Notes under the pieces: model-generated
Databases searched by the model: none
What the model was told of the DNA's origin: nothing
What the model saw: the letters and a program-made list of their open reading frames with translations, nothing else
In this document: piece by piece, positions 46,878 through 58,659 of the stretch
How positions within the stretch are numbered: position 1 is the stretch's first letter
Layout: the number at the start of each line of letters is the position of its first letter
Translations under genes and position numbers: made by a program
NCBI GenBank assembly: GCA_014871385.1
Contig: CM026423.1
Coordinates: forward strand, 24,917,400 to 24,981,399
Length of the DNA stretch: 64,000 nucleotides
Reading direction: 5' to 3'
Origin: Ceratodon purpureus
Taxonomy: Eukaryota; Streptophyta; Bryopsida; Pseudoditrichales; Ditrichaceae

Positions 46878-47150
46878 CGGGTGTGGGAGCGCTTGGCCCC
46901 GGTAGCGTTGTGGGAGAGTCTTCTCGACTGCGGCTTCCTTCACCAACCGTTGCAATCGTGCGTACAGCCACTGGGTTTTTTTGAACTTCGACCCCCCGGG
47001 GTGCAGTTGCTATTCGATCTAGCTCGGCAGATGTTTCTCGAAGGCGGCTCTGCAGCCAATCTTGCCTTGCGGAATCGGTGAGGCGCCTTTTCTTTCCCTC
47101 CACCAGGAACTCCTCCCTCAGATCAAGCAGGTAAACAAAGCAGGGCCTTT
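46878..47150 (-). CDS. exon similar to the charged-helix exon of gene C
   Basis: Minus strand, encoding FLVEGKKRRLTDSARQDWLQ then SRLRETSAELDRIA, and ending at a good donor (ACACCCG|GTAAGC). Gene C has the equivalent LNKLSKKRRAEEEATQDWI in exon 42420-42160. It could be a downstream exon of gene D, 3-4 kb away, or a leftover of another copy. Exon-like pieces at 47.4-47.6 kb (YIAELQKLVILLSRNARTRD) and 47.7-47.9 kb on the same strand may belong with it. Confidence 0.45.
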
Positions 47151-48045
47151 CAGAATACGCCACGTAGACGCTAAGCGAGGAACAAAAAGTCTCGTCCGGT
47201 GAGCTCTGGGAATCACATCACTCAGATCCCTCACCCACTCTGATTATATCCGCTGTAGACTTTATGTCAGTCCGTATGGTGTCTTTCATGTCCAATCCGA
47301 ATTGGCCCTCCATTGATACTGTAAACTGACAGACGTGGTGTAGACACTCTGTGAGTGAGGATTTGATCTTGATTCTAAGATGAAAACCAAGCTGAACGTG
47401 GTTCAGGTTTCATACCCTTCTACACTGCCTGTCTAAACCAATCTCTTATATGTGGAGCGAAACGTATCAATGCATCGCGGGTACGCGCATTCCTTGAAAG
47501 GAGTATGACAAGCTTCTGGAGCTCCGCGATGTACTGATGATTTATCCCAGGATTAAAACCTACAAACTCTCTATTACCCGAATATCTGTGAGGACACACA
47601 GAACAAACATTTCCTCGGTAGCATATGGACAACTCACCTGTTTTTGTTGCAAACCGACCATTGTGTCATTGGTGTTACCATCCAAGACAGGAAGATATCG
47701 TCTCCTTCCAAGCACACAATGCCCTTCTAAAGCAACCAATGTATGTCAATCCCGGTAAGATTTCAGAGTTATCATGGACAGCGACCACTGGACCGAGCAA
47801 ATTGCCCACTGAGAACATCCAATTCCCGACCGTATGTGCGTTAAGGTAAACAAGATGAGAGAATGACATTTCGGACACATTTGGACCACTATGAATTATC
47901 TCAAACATAACCCGCATGAAAGGAATCCTGGATTTGTATTACTAGCATTTCTTTTGGTAAAAGCAACAATCCAAATCAACTTAAACATTCACCAACAGTG
48001 CGGAATCCTGTGAGTCCACTGTGGCGAGCGGTGTTAGAGATAGGG

Positions 48046-49245
48046 TTTGCTGCATTTGACTTACCGTCAGAGTCGGTAGCCGTCAACCGCACGGGTGCTT
48101 CTTGCCGACTCAGTTCAGTCTCCCAAATTCCAAAATCCAATTGTACAGTCCCCCGCCCCTTCGATATTCTGGACACCACAGTAACAGGTTGCGCGGAGAC
48201 GTCAAAATATGTCCGTCAATGCAAACGAAACAACAACCCTACAGTACTTTGCCATGGAACCGGCCAAAAACTTCTACGTTTAACACTCGTCACACGACCC
48301 TGCAACGGAGGACGCCAAGTACCGAAACAAATAAAAGAACTCCGCATCTACCGTCGTCGCTCACACCCCGTTTTCTTAGAGCGCTGGCAGCTGAACTTAC
48401 CGAATACTGCACTGAGCCTACGGGGCAGCGACTTCGGGCATCACATGAGAAACTTGACCGCAGCCAACCCTGTCCTAGCAGATAGACTAATCCGACAGCG
48501 GCCTCAACCTCCGGCGAGAGCGAAATAGAAGCCAAAAGTACTGTGAGAGGAACGCGAAGTGATATGGAGGGTAGAGCGTACTCATAGATCGCCGGTTCAT
48601 CCAGTAGGGGTAGCCAACAACGGGGACGTGCTTCAGGGTTTTCCACAATACCTGACTGGACGGATGAAATCCACCTGGTAAATCACCTGGTGGGCGCAAT
48701 TGGACAGCTTGATGCTGGTTGATCACTCCCTCCACGCGCCACGTTCCGGTCTGGAGCTCCCCCATCCCCAGGTTTCTTCCATTGCTCCAGAGCAGTCTAC
48801 TCCTCGCAGGGGTCCAACGGTGCCACCAAACTCCACCGCCCCTCAAATCGGCACCCCCTGCAGCGTCAAATACAGCGAAGGAAAAAGCAGGAAGCCATCA
48901 TATAGCCTACGATGACATACTAATGTGCACAACGCCATCATCGAGTCATGTATTTGCTGAATCACAGGTACACAATCACGATCTCCTTTGTCGCATCCAG
49001 GGTTCAAAATCACCTGTTTGTCATTATGACATGAGGGACGACCCTCAACCATTCGGTGACATTGCATGTCTAGTCACTAATGCTATTCACGTGTCACGGG
49101 TGAACATTTGCCGAGGTGTTCAGCAGGAACTACGATTACAGACCTAAGAGCGTGCAGCAGGAGATTCGAAACTAATCCGGGCATCTGAATTTCATAGTTT
49201 TCCTACTCGGCCCTCTCGTCGCAGGGTCCGAGCTGCACTGCACAC
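48046..49245. repeat. direct repeat, split copy (pair of 52.4-53.0 kb)
   Basis: 48046-48130 matches 52446-52545, and 48828-49245 matches 52554-52970. About 690 bp between the two blocks here is absent from the other copy. The first block on the minus strand looks like an exon (FGIWETELSRQEAPVRLTAT, donor GACG|GTAAGT), so a gene piece is carried in the duplication. Confidence 0.82.
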
Positions 49246-49807
49246 CTCCTCTTCCACCGCGAAGACGTACGATCTCCGTCCCCATTCGTACCATCTCCTC
49301 CCGGACTTCGACGTGGCCCATGTTCAGCGGCTGTCGTTGTCGCTGAGGACGATGTACTCCTCCACGCCAACCTTATTCGCCATCCTGGAGGAGACTCGCA
49401 ATTTGCCCCCCCCAAAAAAAAAAAAAACAAGCCAAAAAAGATATCGCTGCCCTTGTAAACCCGCAGTCACGGCGCCCACATCCAGGTCTCCATCCTCCCA
49501 ACAGCTTCACTGATGCTGCGCTTCCGTTTGTATCGTGTCCCTTGCTCCCGGGCAGGCGTCGATCATCCGCTGGTAGCCGACGACGTAGAATCGTCGCCCA
49601 ACGTGGTTACAAAGCCTGAAACTCAAAAAACCAAACAAAAATTTGCACCATGAGTACTCACCGACGTCGGTGGAAAGGGGACACGACTAACATCCACCGG
49701 CTCATAGAATCCGTTGAGTTCGCCTAGACTTGTATTACCTGCCGGTACTGACAGGGGCAGTGACCGAAACTGCAGGTAAACACCCGGCGTGTCCTCGTGC
49801 CAGTTAC

Positions 49808-51628
49808 CTCCTAGCTCAGTGGATTCGACCCTGACTTCCGTCGAGGCTGCAGCCGTCCCTGCGCACTGGCAAAGCAGGCCCGTGGATGACCGAGTGCCTG
49901 TGACGTGCTCGGTCCGCATACCTAAATTCACATTCCCCGCCATCCTGGGTATAGTTAGGTGAAACACGCGGATGGACTTGCAAATAAACATTTTATGGTG
50001 CCGCCGTCGGCCACTTCTAATCCGTCACAAACACTGTATGAGTGACTTTCGTACCTGGATTTCCCGCCCCTGGACTGGTATCGCCGAGGGTGTGATTCGG
50101 TGGCCCTCCTCCTCGAATTCCTGCCCTCCGCCAGGATGGAGCTGCACGCTTCACTCCTCTTCGGCTCGATGATTCTCCAACATGAGCTTCGTCCAGCACC
50201 TGCTCTCCTTTGTTCCCCCCCTTGTCCGGGGCTTGTTCCCGCGCGTACAAGTATTCCAGTCGCTCACTGTCGGTCATCCCCACGAACCCATCGGCAAGCG
50301 CCTTCATGTCCGCTGCGCATCGACAACAGGGTGCACGGTTAGTTTCTTCTCACAGATAGGAGAATTTACATGCACGAGGTTAGAAATGCATAGCGACGAT
50401 GCTCACTTCCGAGAATGATTTGCTCCTCCATCGCGTTACGTTGCTTCTGGAGGATTATCATCATTGAGCAGTCGAAGACAAATTGCTCGCCGGCTTCACC
50501 GGGTTTGTCACGGAGATTTGCATCGCTGGTCGGGAAATCCCCTTCGTTGTCCGTTACGTCGTCTCTGGCTCGATGGATCTCGTCCTCTACGACAAAAGAT
50601 TAGGACACGTAGGTTTAGATAGCGGGACAGACCCTAGACCAACAAGTAGAAAAACCGAATCATGACTGGTGAAGGCAATGCAATGGACACACATGATTTC
50701 TGTATTAACCAGGATCCTACCCCTGTTTCGACCTCGTTCCGCACTGTTGACGATGAGGCCGGGGGACGACCGTGGCGCGGTTCGGCTTCTGGTACGGCTC
50801 GATGCTAACTCTGAGGAACCAACACGTTCGACAAAACCATGGCATGTTATCAGGAAAGGATCAAACTCTATACAAGCGACTGAAGGGTTGTAGGTGCGTA
50901 GAGTGTACCTAACGAGAGTGATAAGGAACTGAAGAGATTGCTGAGCACACCATAAAGCGGTAACACCCTAAACCGTGCACCCACCTAGGACGGAATTGCC
51001 AGTAATTGAGTAGAGGGGCCGCGATACTGTGTTGGACACTTTGTTTCCCAAAACGGGCTTCAGGTCGTACCCCCGCACCAGATTCAAGTTCATTTGCCGA
51101 GGATGTCGGTTAAGGTCCCAGTCGTCGTCGGCGCCTTCGAGCTCATCATCGGCTGTCGCTGAGACTATGTTTGACGGCCAATCCCCATTGCCTTGGGCGC
51201 ACCTACGGAGCGATTCAAACTCACGTCCTCCCCTGCCGCATTGTTTCTCTGCAAATGCCGCCCAATTCACCGCGTACCCAAGTTTTTCCGCCAACAATCC
51301 CCGTCCAAAACCCAGCCCTATGCTCTTGGACTTTCCTATAGGTTTCTGATAGGCCAGTTCATAGAGAGTTTCGATGCGATAAATCATACGTGGACTCTCC
51401 GAGTACTCTGAATTTGCGTACCAGAAACACCCTCCTCTCCTCGCCCCCCAACGTGCAGTGCAATGTTCCTCCCCGCAGATGGATTGAGGTAGGTGATCCG
51501 GATGAGTCCGTGGCACTCCCGGAATAAAACCGTAGTCGTTCAGACCTTGGTGGCTGAACCACTTGGCCTTCCCTCTGCGTATGGCCGAAGCCCCGGTTCC
51601 GCTGTCTTCCGCCATTCCAACTCTCCAC
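49808..51628 (-). CDS. gene D: close paralogue of gene C
   Basis: Exon 1 (51628-50985; acceptor GTGTCCAG, donor CCTAG|GTGGGT) encodes NDYGFIPGVPR, ARWGARRGGCFWYA, SESPRMIYRIETLY, FGRGLLAEKLGYAVNWAAFA, GNGDWP and LEGADDDWDLNR, all matching gene C exon 1. Further exons with GT..AG borders are 50810-50721, 50586-50407 (EDEIHRARDDVTDNEGDFPT), 50312-50055 (MKALADGFVGMTDSERLEY) and 49944-49808. The 3' end is not settled; the exon at 46878-47150 may belong here. Downstream exons have diverged far more from gene C than exon 1 has, which suggests selection on the core. The function is unknown. Confidence 0.6.
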
Positions 51629-51639
51629 CTGGACACCGA

Positions 51640-52440
51640 AGGGACACGTCAGATTTCATATCCGCATGGGGAATTCCATCCGTCCTTAGCTGCTACATAT
51701 TCCTCTATACTGTTGGAATCAACACGTATACGTATATACACATTAAGCAGTGGAACCAACGCCGATATCCAGAGAGCAGGAGGCAATCTTTCCGGACAAT
51801 GGCGAGGTCTTGCAGAAGTCCGAGAACTACGTCGGCCTCCTGAACTCAACACTGGCGTTACCCCAGCAACGCGGGAGCTGGGTGACCAAGTGGGTGACGC
51901 CCGGTGATGGCCCTTACAATTCTCGTTCCGACGTCACGAATCACCCCAGGAATGAGTACCACATCGGAGAAGGAAATTCACAGAGTATTATCTAGGCCTC
52001 GAACCAGGAAAGGAAAGGAATCACTGTTTGCTCTCGCCCTGTGAAAGCACATTGCAAGCAGTGACCATGGCGACCCTACTTCCACATACTTGGCGAACTC
52101 TCCGCCCAACATACTCGATTTTACTCTTCTAGGTGTCACGTACTGTCTAGTACAGGTACGGAAATTGCCAGATCCCGGACCGACTGCCTCCAACACCCTC
52201 ACCCAAACAACTGACTGATTTCCGGGTGTGAGATTCGAGATCAAGCGATTTCGCAGTTTCTAGAGCAACTCCAGATGACAATTCACCAAAGGTACAGGTG
52301 CACACAGACCCTGTCGACACGGATGCGTCAGCATCGACACGGTACAAATGCACCGCATACCACTACAGCTGGCTCAGGAAACACAAGCCTGGAGATACAC
52401 TTGCACACAAGCCAATCACATAGCAGTTTCGGAAACAGGG
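51640..52440. other. upstream spacer of gene D
   Basis: It may hold the first exon and promoter of gene D, but neither is identifiable. No repeat or RNA gene was seen. Confidence 0.3.
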
Positions 52441-52445
52441 TGCGT

Positions 52446-52970
52446 TGCATTTGACTTACCGTCAGGGTTGGTAGCCGTTGGTAGCCGTCAACTGCACAGG
52501 TGCTTCTTGCCGACTTACTTCAGTCTCCCAAATTCCAGATCAGTTGCTCCGTCAAACTCCACGGCCCCTCAAATCGGCACCCCCTGCAGCGTCAAATACA
52601 GCGAAGGAAAAATCACGAAGCCGTCATATCGCGTACGATGACATACTAATGTGCATCACGCCATCGTCGAGTCATGTGTTCGCTGAATCACAGGTACACA
52701 ATCACAGTCTCCTGATGTCGCATCCAGAATTCAAGACCACATGTTCATCATTATGACACGAGAGACGACCCTAAGCCATTCGGTGACATTGCATGTCTGG
52801 ACACTAATGCTATTCACATGTCACGGGTAAACATTAGCCCAGGTGTTCAGCAGAAACTGCGATTACAGAACGAAGAGCGTGCAGCAGGAGATTGGAAACT
52901 AATCCAGGCATCTGAATTTCATAGTGTGCCTCCCCGGCCCTTTTGTCGCACGGTCCGAGCTCCACTGCAC
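52446..52970. repeat. direct repeat, contiguous copy
   Basis: Pair of 48046-49245 without its 690-bp middle. The exon-like block on the minus strand is damaged here: it has a duplicated GGTAGCCGT, and an extra change puts a stop in the frame. Confidence 0.8.
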
Positions 52971-53381
52971 ACCTTCACACAGCGTGAATCCTAAACCCCT
53001 AAACCCAATTTGGCCATGGCCGGAGGTTCTTCGGATTAGGAAATGCAAGAAATTAGAGAACGACGCCAATTCCAAGCCTCGGATTAAACTCGTGATCGAA
53101 CGCCACAAAGACGTGATGAAGAACTCCATTCAAACCAGCATTTTCATCGGTGAATACTTGCAAGCGGAACACATCGCGACCCTCCGAACCGAACTTCACG
53201 ACTCCATGCCAAGGACAACTTCCACTACCTAGGGCTGAGTCCCTCAAAACATAACCCAGAAACGACGCTCCAGGACTATCGAGTCGTCGCCATGTTCTTT
53301 TGAAACACCACACTCGTTTCTCCCGGATTTACATAAGAACCACCGCTATAAGAGGCAGACAAAGTGTAGGCTGTCAAATTA

Positions 53382-54970
53382 CCTGGCGAAGGGGTATACT
53401 TGTACGTCGGGCGTCGAAGCGCAGAGCACCAAGCTTCCCAGACCCCTTGTCCTCTTAGCTCCGTCGACGACCGAACGTGAATGAACCTGCACAGAGACAA
53501 CACAGGAGCATTGTCAAATCCGAAACACGACGGAGAAGGCGATGCGAGGATGCGTTCTGCCCGCAGATCACGGGGAGCTTCATGTACGGAGGGTTTCGAG
53601 TTCACGACCGAGATAACCTAGGACCGCAATATCCCGAGCGTGGACACCAACATCGATAGCTTCACCTACACGACGAGCGTGCATCAGGCACCGCGACGAA
53701 GGAAAACCCTATCACCGGAATGCCCTCTTGCACGATAATGCGGCCGGCGAGATTGAAGTGTGAAAGGCTTCATCTGTCGACCCCAACCTCCCGAGGCCCC
53801 AAAGACACAGACAGCAAACCTCCGATCGAACAAGGCGGTACTGGCGCGTGATTCACGATAAGCGTACCTTGGCCACCGCAACGCAGCTCGTCCCCGTTCA
53901 CCGGAATGTCGTCCCGAATCATAATGCGCCCGGCGTGAATGGAGGGTGGGAGAAGGTAGAGGATGGACGAGGGAATTCGCAATTGCAATAAAGGCAACCG
54001 CGACTACGAATTGGGAGGATTGAAATTCACGCTCACAGACCCCACGCAAACCAGGGGATGGAGAGGGGAGGTATATGCCGCTCCGGGAGGTCGGGGCGTC
54101 CGAGGCGGCAGGGTACGATGTTCTACTCACGCACATTATCCAGGAAGGCCCCTGAACACGCCAACTAAATCCTTGCACGATACGCTTCAACCACAGCACT
54201 CCCTCCCACTCAGGGTAACTTGATGAAAAACAAATGGACCTTTTCGATACACCAAAAAAAATCAAACACATTGCCCCCTCCAAAGCTCCACCCTGGAGTT
54301 TACAATACTGTGGTACCTCCCGTGCATTACCTGCTCGAAATCCGTGAAAGAAGTCCATTTGGGAGATGAGTCCTCAGTGGGCACGATGATCTTGAGCTCG
54401 TCGGCACCCGAAGTGGCCATCTGGGCTACCTGCACAGTTTGCAAAACAACAAAACCAATATTATTAAATATTGAACTACACATAAAATAAAATTGCATTC
54501 TACAATCAAGAAGCCGGTGGTTGATAACCAATCCAGAGTGGTTAACAACCCCTTGGATGTGAGGGCTCCAGAGGCAGCGGGGGTACGATGTTCCCATAAC
54601 GCACTCCCATCACAGTCAGATTCGCACCCATGCATGGACGGTACACGTCATGAGTGCGCATTGGGCCTCACAGTCACACCCGGGATGTGATTTCCTGGGC
54701 TGAAGTGTGACCTCGATAGCCCTTTTTTTCCGACGACTGGGCTTGTGGTGCAATGAGAGGTTACATCACCTCCGCACTGAGGTTCTCACGTCGAGGGTGC
54801 CCACATCCGCAGGTTACCTGTGATAGTAACAGAACCGGTCCAGTCTGGTTCGAAAACATTCCAACGAGGGCGTCCATCTCCTGTACCCTGCGCGAAAGTG
54901 ATGTCCATTCCCGAATGCCAACAGTTGAGCTGAATTCGTATGCAGCAGCAATCGTCGTCCTTCTATTCAC
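53382..54970 (-). CDS. exons of an unidentified gene
   Basis: Minus-strand exons with clear borders: 54970-54818 (51 codons; AAAYEFSSTVGIREWTSLSR, VQEMDALVGMFSNQTGPV), 54429-54331 (33 codons; SGADELKIIVPTEDSSPKWT), about 53950-53868 (HAGRIMIRDDIPVNGDELRC) and about 53487-53382 (TELRGQGVWEAWCSALRRPT). The first two are in phase 0 on both sides. A piece near 53755-53700 (LAGRIIVQEGIPVIG) repeats the AGRI..IPV.G motif. Composition and borders look like a real gene, but I do not recognise the family and the 5' and 3' ends are open. Confidence 0.42.
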
Positions 54971-56440
54971 CTGAAAGAGTCGTTACATATTAACAGTATT
55001 TAACGGACTGATCAACGAGACATGTTTGCAAGAATAATAGACACATCAAGGTTAACATCCAATTATCGAACAACTTAGGAGCCAATTCTCGTCTCTGCTA
55101 CTCAACAGAGGGGATTTACCTAAGAATCCCATACTAGATGCAAACATACTGGATAGAGAGATATATATTTCGTACCCAGAGTTTGGCGCGAAAACGTATG
55201 ACGTTGCCCTCTCGTTCGAAAGTTCCAACCAGCATGAACAGCACGAGCAACAAAACGGGTGGACAGTTCGAAGTGGATGCCTCAGGGACTCTCGGTTTCC
55301 GACCACTGTCCAACATGTTCGAGACCATCCCAAACCGTGGATGGGGAAGTCCACTTGCGCTCTTCGCAGCCCAGTGGACTACTCGGTCAGATTCCACCCA
55401 CATGTTCCCCGCAGTCCCCCACATGCTCCATCGTCTAGCTCTCTAATTCCCACAGAGTCTCCCATACGCCGGCTGCTCTGTCAGGTGGTCTTGGAAGCGC
55501 CTCCGGAAGCGGTGGAGCTTTGGTAGAAGTTGGAAATCTCAGTGAAAAGACACTTTAGATTTGAGAACTCATAGCTGCGTCTCCTATGGGATCCTTCGGT
55601 ACCACCAACTCCAGCTGCCATCACTGCGGGGGCCATTGGCGAGAACTGCTTGAAACTTCAGAGAACGTTATTCCAATTTCTTACATTTCAAGCACTATGA
55701 CGATGTCCTCAACCAAAGAGTAGACAATGATGGAGCAGATTTGGATTCCATATTTCAACCCCAAATCAGAGCTATAGCGAATGGAAAGGAGATAAAAAAT
55801 ATAAAGAGGTAACACGGTAAAATACACTAGCATACAGTACACGACGGACCACACTTCGTGAGTTGACTACCTCCACCAGAGTGCGATCTTCTACAGCGAG
55901 AGGGCTTTGGTATCGTTGATCAGTCACTTCTTGTATGCCTGCCACCGAAGTCGCCACCGTCTGGTACGGGCAAGTAAAAGGGGGATACTGGTCTCCATGT
56001 ATCGCCTGCGAAGCACATCCGCTTTATCGATAACCGAATGCCACAACTACACACTTGAACATCCAATGACAGTATATATTCGACACGGTACGATGGAGCA
56101 TATCAACACAATACTTGATAAAATCAACGATTGGTCATACGAGGACCAGGACATAACCCTAGTATCGAACACTCATTTACCATTGAAATCTCCGACATTC
56201 TTGCCTTTCGGTGGAAGAAAAAATTTATTCTGTTTATTTCCATCCACAATTACTGAATGTACAAAACTTGCGCTCAGGTAAGTCTTCGCCAGTCATGTTC
56301 AAAAGTTTAGGCTCACAACAATCATAGCTTGCATCTCTGTAACGGATGAACAATATTACTTCGAAGTACTAGATGAAGGATGCGACGAGAAGTCGCTCCA
56401 TCCACTCAAGAACATGCATCTTCAGGAGCGGCGACCTATG
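54971..56440. other. no gene firmly recognised
   Basis: ORFs near 55134-55424 and 55907-56281 show no family resemblance. Part of the unknown minus-strand gene may extend here. Confidence 0.3.
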
Positions 56441-56448
56441 AACTGCAC

Positions 56449-57500
56449 TAGGGAACCCCCCAGGAATGCCCAACCAGTCCAACACATGCACGGAGTTCCG
56501 AAGGGGTCCACGCTCACCACGATATCAACGTCGTCACCCTATCCTCCTCCCCGGACGGTCCTCACCCTCCAGCCAATGCACTCGGGCCGGAATGGTGAGG
56601 GCAGTTCCGTGACATGTACGTCAGGGTGACCCTTGGGGGTTCCCCAGTGCAGTTCCCCAGTGCAATTCCTAGCGCGGTTGTGTTTGTGATGCGTCGTGGA
56701 CCACGGTGAGACGGGTGACACTGACTCGTAGACTCGTCCCATGGATAGCATCCGGCCCCTTGCACAACGAATACATTGCTCAGTGTTGTGTGGTGTTGAC
56801 ACTGACCGGCGTCACCCGGCACGGCCTAACCCAAGTGCCACGAAAGGTGAGGGTGGACCGGTGACACTTAGGTCGGGTCATGCAGGGCGACGCCGGTCAG
56901 ATGCCAACACCACGCAATGTGTCCGCTGTGCAAGGGACCTAGGTCCTATCCATGGGACGAGTGTACGAGTCAGTGTCACCCGTCTCACCGTGGTCCACGA
57001 CGCATCACAAACACAACCGCACTTGGTGCGGGCGCGGCACTGAGGAACCCCAGCGAACGCCAAGCATGCGGAGCACATGCACGGTGTTCCAAAGGGGCCC
57101 ACGCTTACCGCGAGATCCACCTCGTCTACCCAACATCCTCCCCGGACGGACCTCACCCTCCAACACATGCCCGAACAGAGTCACCGGCGTCACACAGCGT
57201 TGGACTCAACCCCAAGTGTCACGGATCCACCCTCACCCCTCGAGCCCGGGTGCCAACACCACGCAACACTCTGCAATGTGTCCGCTGGGACGAGACTAGG
57301 AGCCAGTGTCTCACCGTGGGCCTCAACGCATCACAAACACAACCGCGCACTAGGTGCGGACTAGCTATGAACTGCGCTGGGGAACCGCCGGGGAACGCCC
57401 AAGCATGCGGAGCACATGCACGGTGTTCCAAAGGGGCCCACGTCTACCGCGAGGTCCGCCTCGTCAACCCAACATCCTCCCCGGACGGACGCCTGTGCCT
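56449..57500. repeat. cluster of direct and inverted repeats
   Basis: A ~140-bp block (GGAACNCC..CACATGCACGG(A/T)GTTCC..CCTCCCCGGACGG) occurs three times at about 56449-56595, 57042-57178 and 57361-57499. A second block, containing CCATGGGACGAGT and TCACCGTGGTCCACGACGCA, occurs in inverted form at about 56677-56815 and direct at 56890-57032, with a diverged copy at 57180-57350. The first two form inverted arms around a ~75-bp centre. The ORFs are by-products of the repeats. Confidence 0.8.
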
Positions 57501-57528
57501 CCTTTCGTATTAAAAAATGGAGTTCTAA

Positions 57529-57775
57529 GAGCATCCCCAGTAAGCTGTAAACCTGTAAGCCTGTAATTACGAGAACGTCGTTCTCCCAAACCTGAGTGCC
57601 TTTCCGAAGCAAAACATTCCAAAACCGTTTACAGATTTACAAGTTTGCCCCAAAAAAAAACCTTCCAGAATGAGGTTTCGACCTGTAAATTACAGGCTTG
57701 ATCTGAACCGCAATTCACGTCTTTCTACATCTTTCCGATTACAGGTTTACGGTTCAGGCCTCACTGGGGATGCTC
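57529..57775. mobile_element. MITE with TAA target-site duplication
   Basis: A 247-bp element starts GAGCATCCCCAGT and ends ACTGGGGATGCTC, with further subterminal pairing (GTAAACCTGTAA against TTACAGGTTTAC). It is flanked by TAA at 57526-57528 and 57776-57778. A 3-bp TAA/TWA duplication is the signature of PIF/Harbinger (Tourist-type) elements. There is no coding capacity, so it would be moved in trans. Confidence 0.88.
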
Positions 57776-57919
57776 TAAATATATGCTACATGCAGCAAAA
57801 GTACAAGGTGGACGTATTCAGCCATAGGTACGGGAGTCATTCAGAATGTTGTGCAAAAGCATCAGAGAGATGAGGGACGTGACTAATGCAATCCAATTTG
57901 CAAACAGCACGATCCAAAC

Positions 57920-58155
57920 CTGAACATCGAGCCGGCTGCATCGCAATGGCGTATGATGTGTTCGAGCGCCGGTTTCAGGTCAGCGCCGGACCATAGCTCA
58001 CCCCTCCCCTGCCCCTCGAGCACCTCGCCAGCATCCTGCTCGCCCTCCTCCGTATCCCAAATAATTCGAGCTGGTATGGGGTACATTCTAAAATGCTCTG
58101 TTACAAACCCTTCAGCCCCCTCGAACATGTAGCCCATTGCCATGGATCCTTCTTC
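57920..58155 (-). pseudogene. DUF4218-like fragment of a CACTA-type transposase
   Basis: One exon on the minus strand (acceptor CCCTAG, donor TTCAG|GTTTGG) encodes EEGSMAMGYMFEGAEGFVTE, IIWDTEEGEQDAGEVLEG and HIIRHCDAAG. The (P)EGS.A.GY..E....F..E pattern followed by VLEG is typical of the DUF4218 region of plant En/Spm (CACTA) transposases, which I know from the family and have not verified here. No DDE domain or TIRs were seen nearby. Confidence 0.5.
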
Positions 58156-58582
58156 CTAGGGATTTATCACGTGGGAGATGGTGGTGTGAGTGGGGCATAT
58201 CAATTTCAAATGCCGGAGGAAAACTGAACCTCCAGAAGCGCTCAAGTTTCTGCTACATATGTCGGAAGTGGGTCACTCTCGTAGCCTCTTCACAAATCCT
58301 CTTAAAACAATGACCTGGGCGGGTAGCTGCAACACGGGGCCCTTCTGGCATAGATCCACGCAGAGGCGCAGGTAATACCTCCTCCAACAGGACGTGCCAA
58401 TCGTGGCCCTTCATGTACTAAAGAGACCCTTTCTCCACCTTCGCCGATTTCGCACACTGACTGGATGGAATCTGAACTTGCCACACCCCAAAACCCTAAA
58501 ACCCTCAACAGTGGACTTCGCCATGGTACTTGGGAGTCGCACCCCGGATGAAATCAGCCATTTCCCTGGGTCTTCTAAAGCC

Positions 58583-58654
58583 TATCCAAGACAGCGGTAA
58601 TCGTTTTATCCAAGACAGCGGTAATCGTTTTATCCAAGACAGCGGTAATCGTTT
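58583..58654. repeat. 24-bp minisatellite, three copies
   Basis: TATCCAAGACAGCGGTAATC plus GTTT is repeated exactly three times at 58583, 58607 and 58631. The unit is a multiple of three, so the plus-strand frame reads QDSGNRFI repeats. No conserved gene surrounds it. Confidence 0.92.
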
Positions 58655-58659
58655 TTTGT

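Noticed and set aside
56414..57612. Many overlapping ORFs in 56.4-57.6 kb
   Set aside because: They follow the direct and inverted repeats, occur on both strands and carry no recognisable domain.
58583..58654. CRISPR-like direct repeats
   Set aside because: Three abutting 24-bp copies without spacers are a minisatellite, and the genome is eukaryotic.
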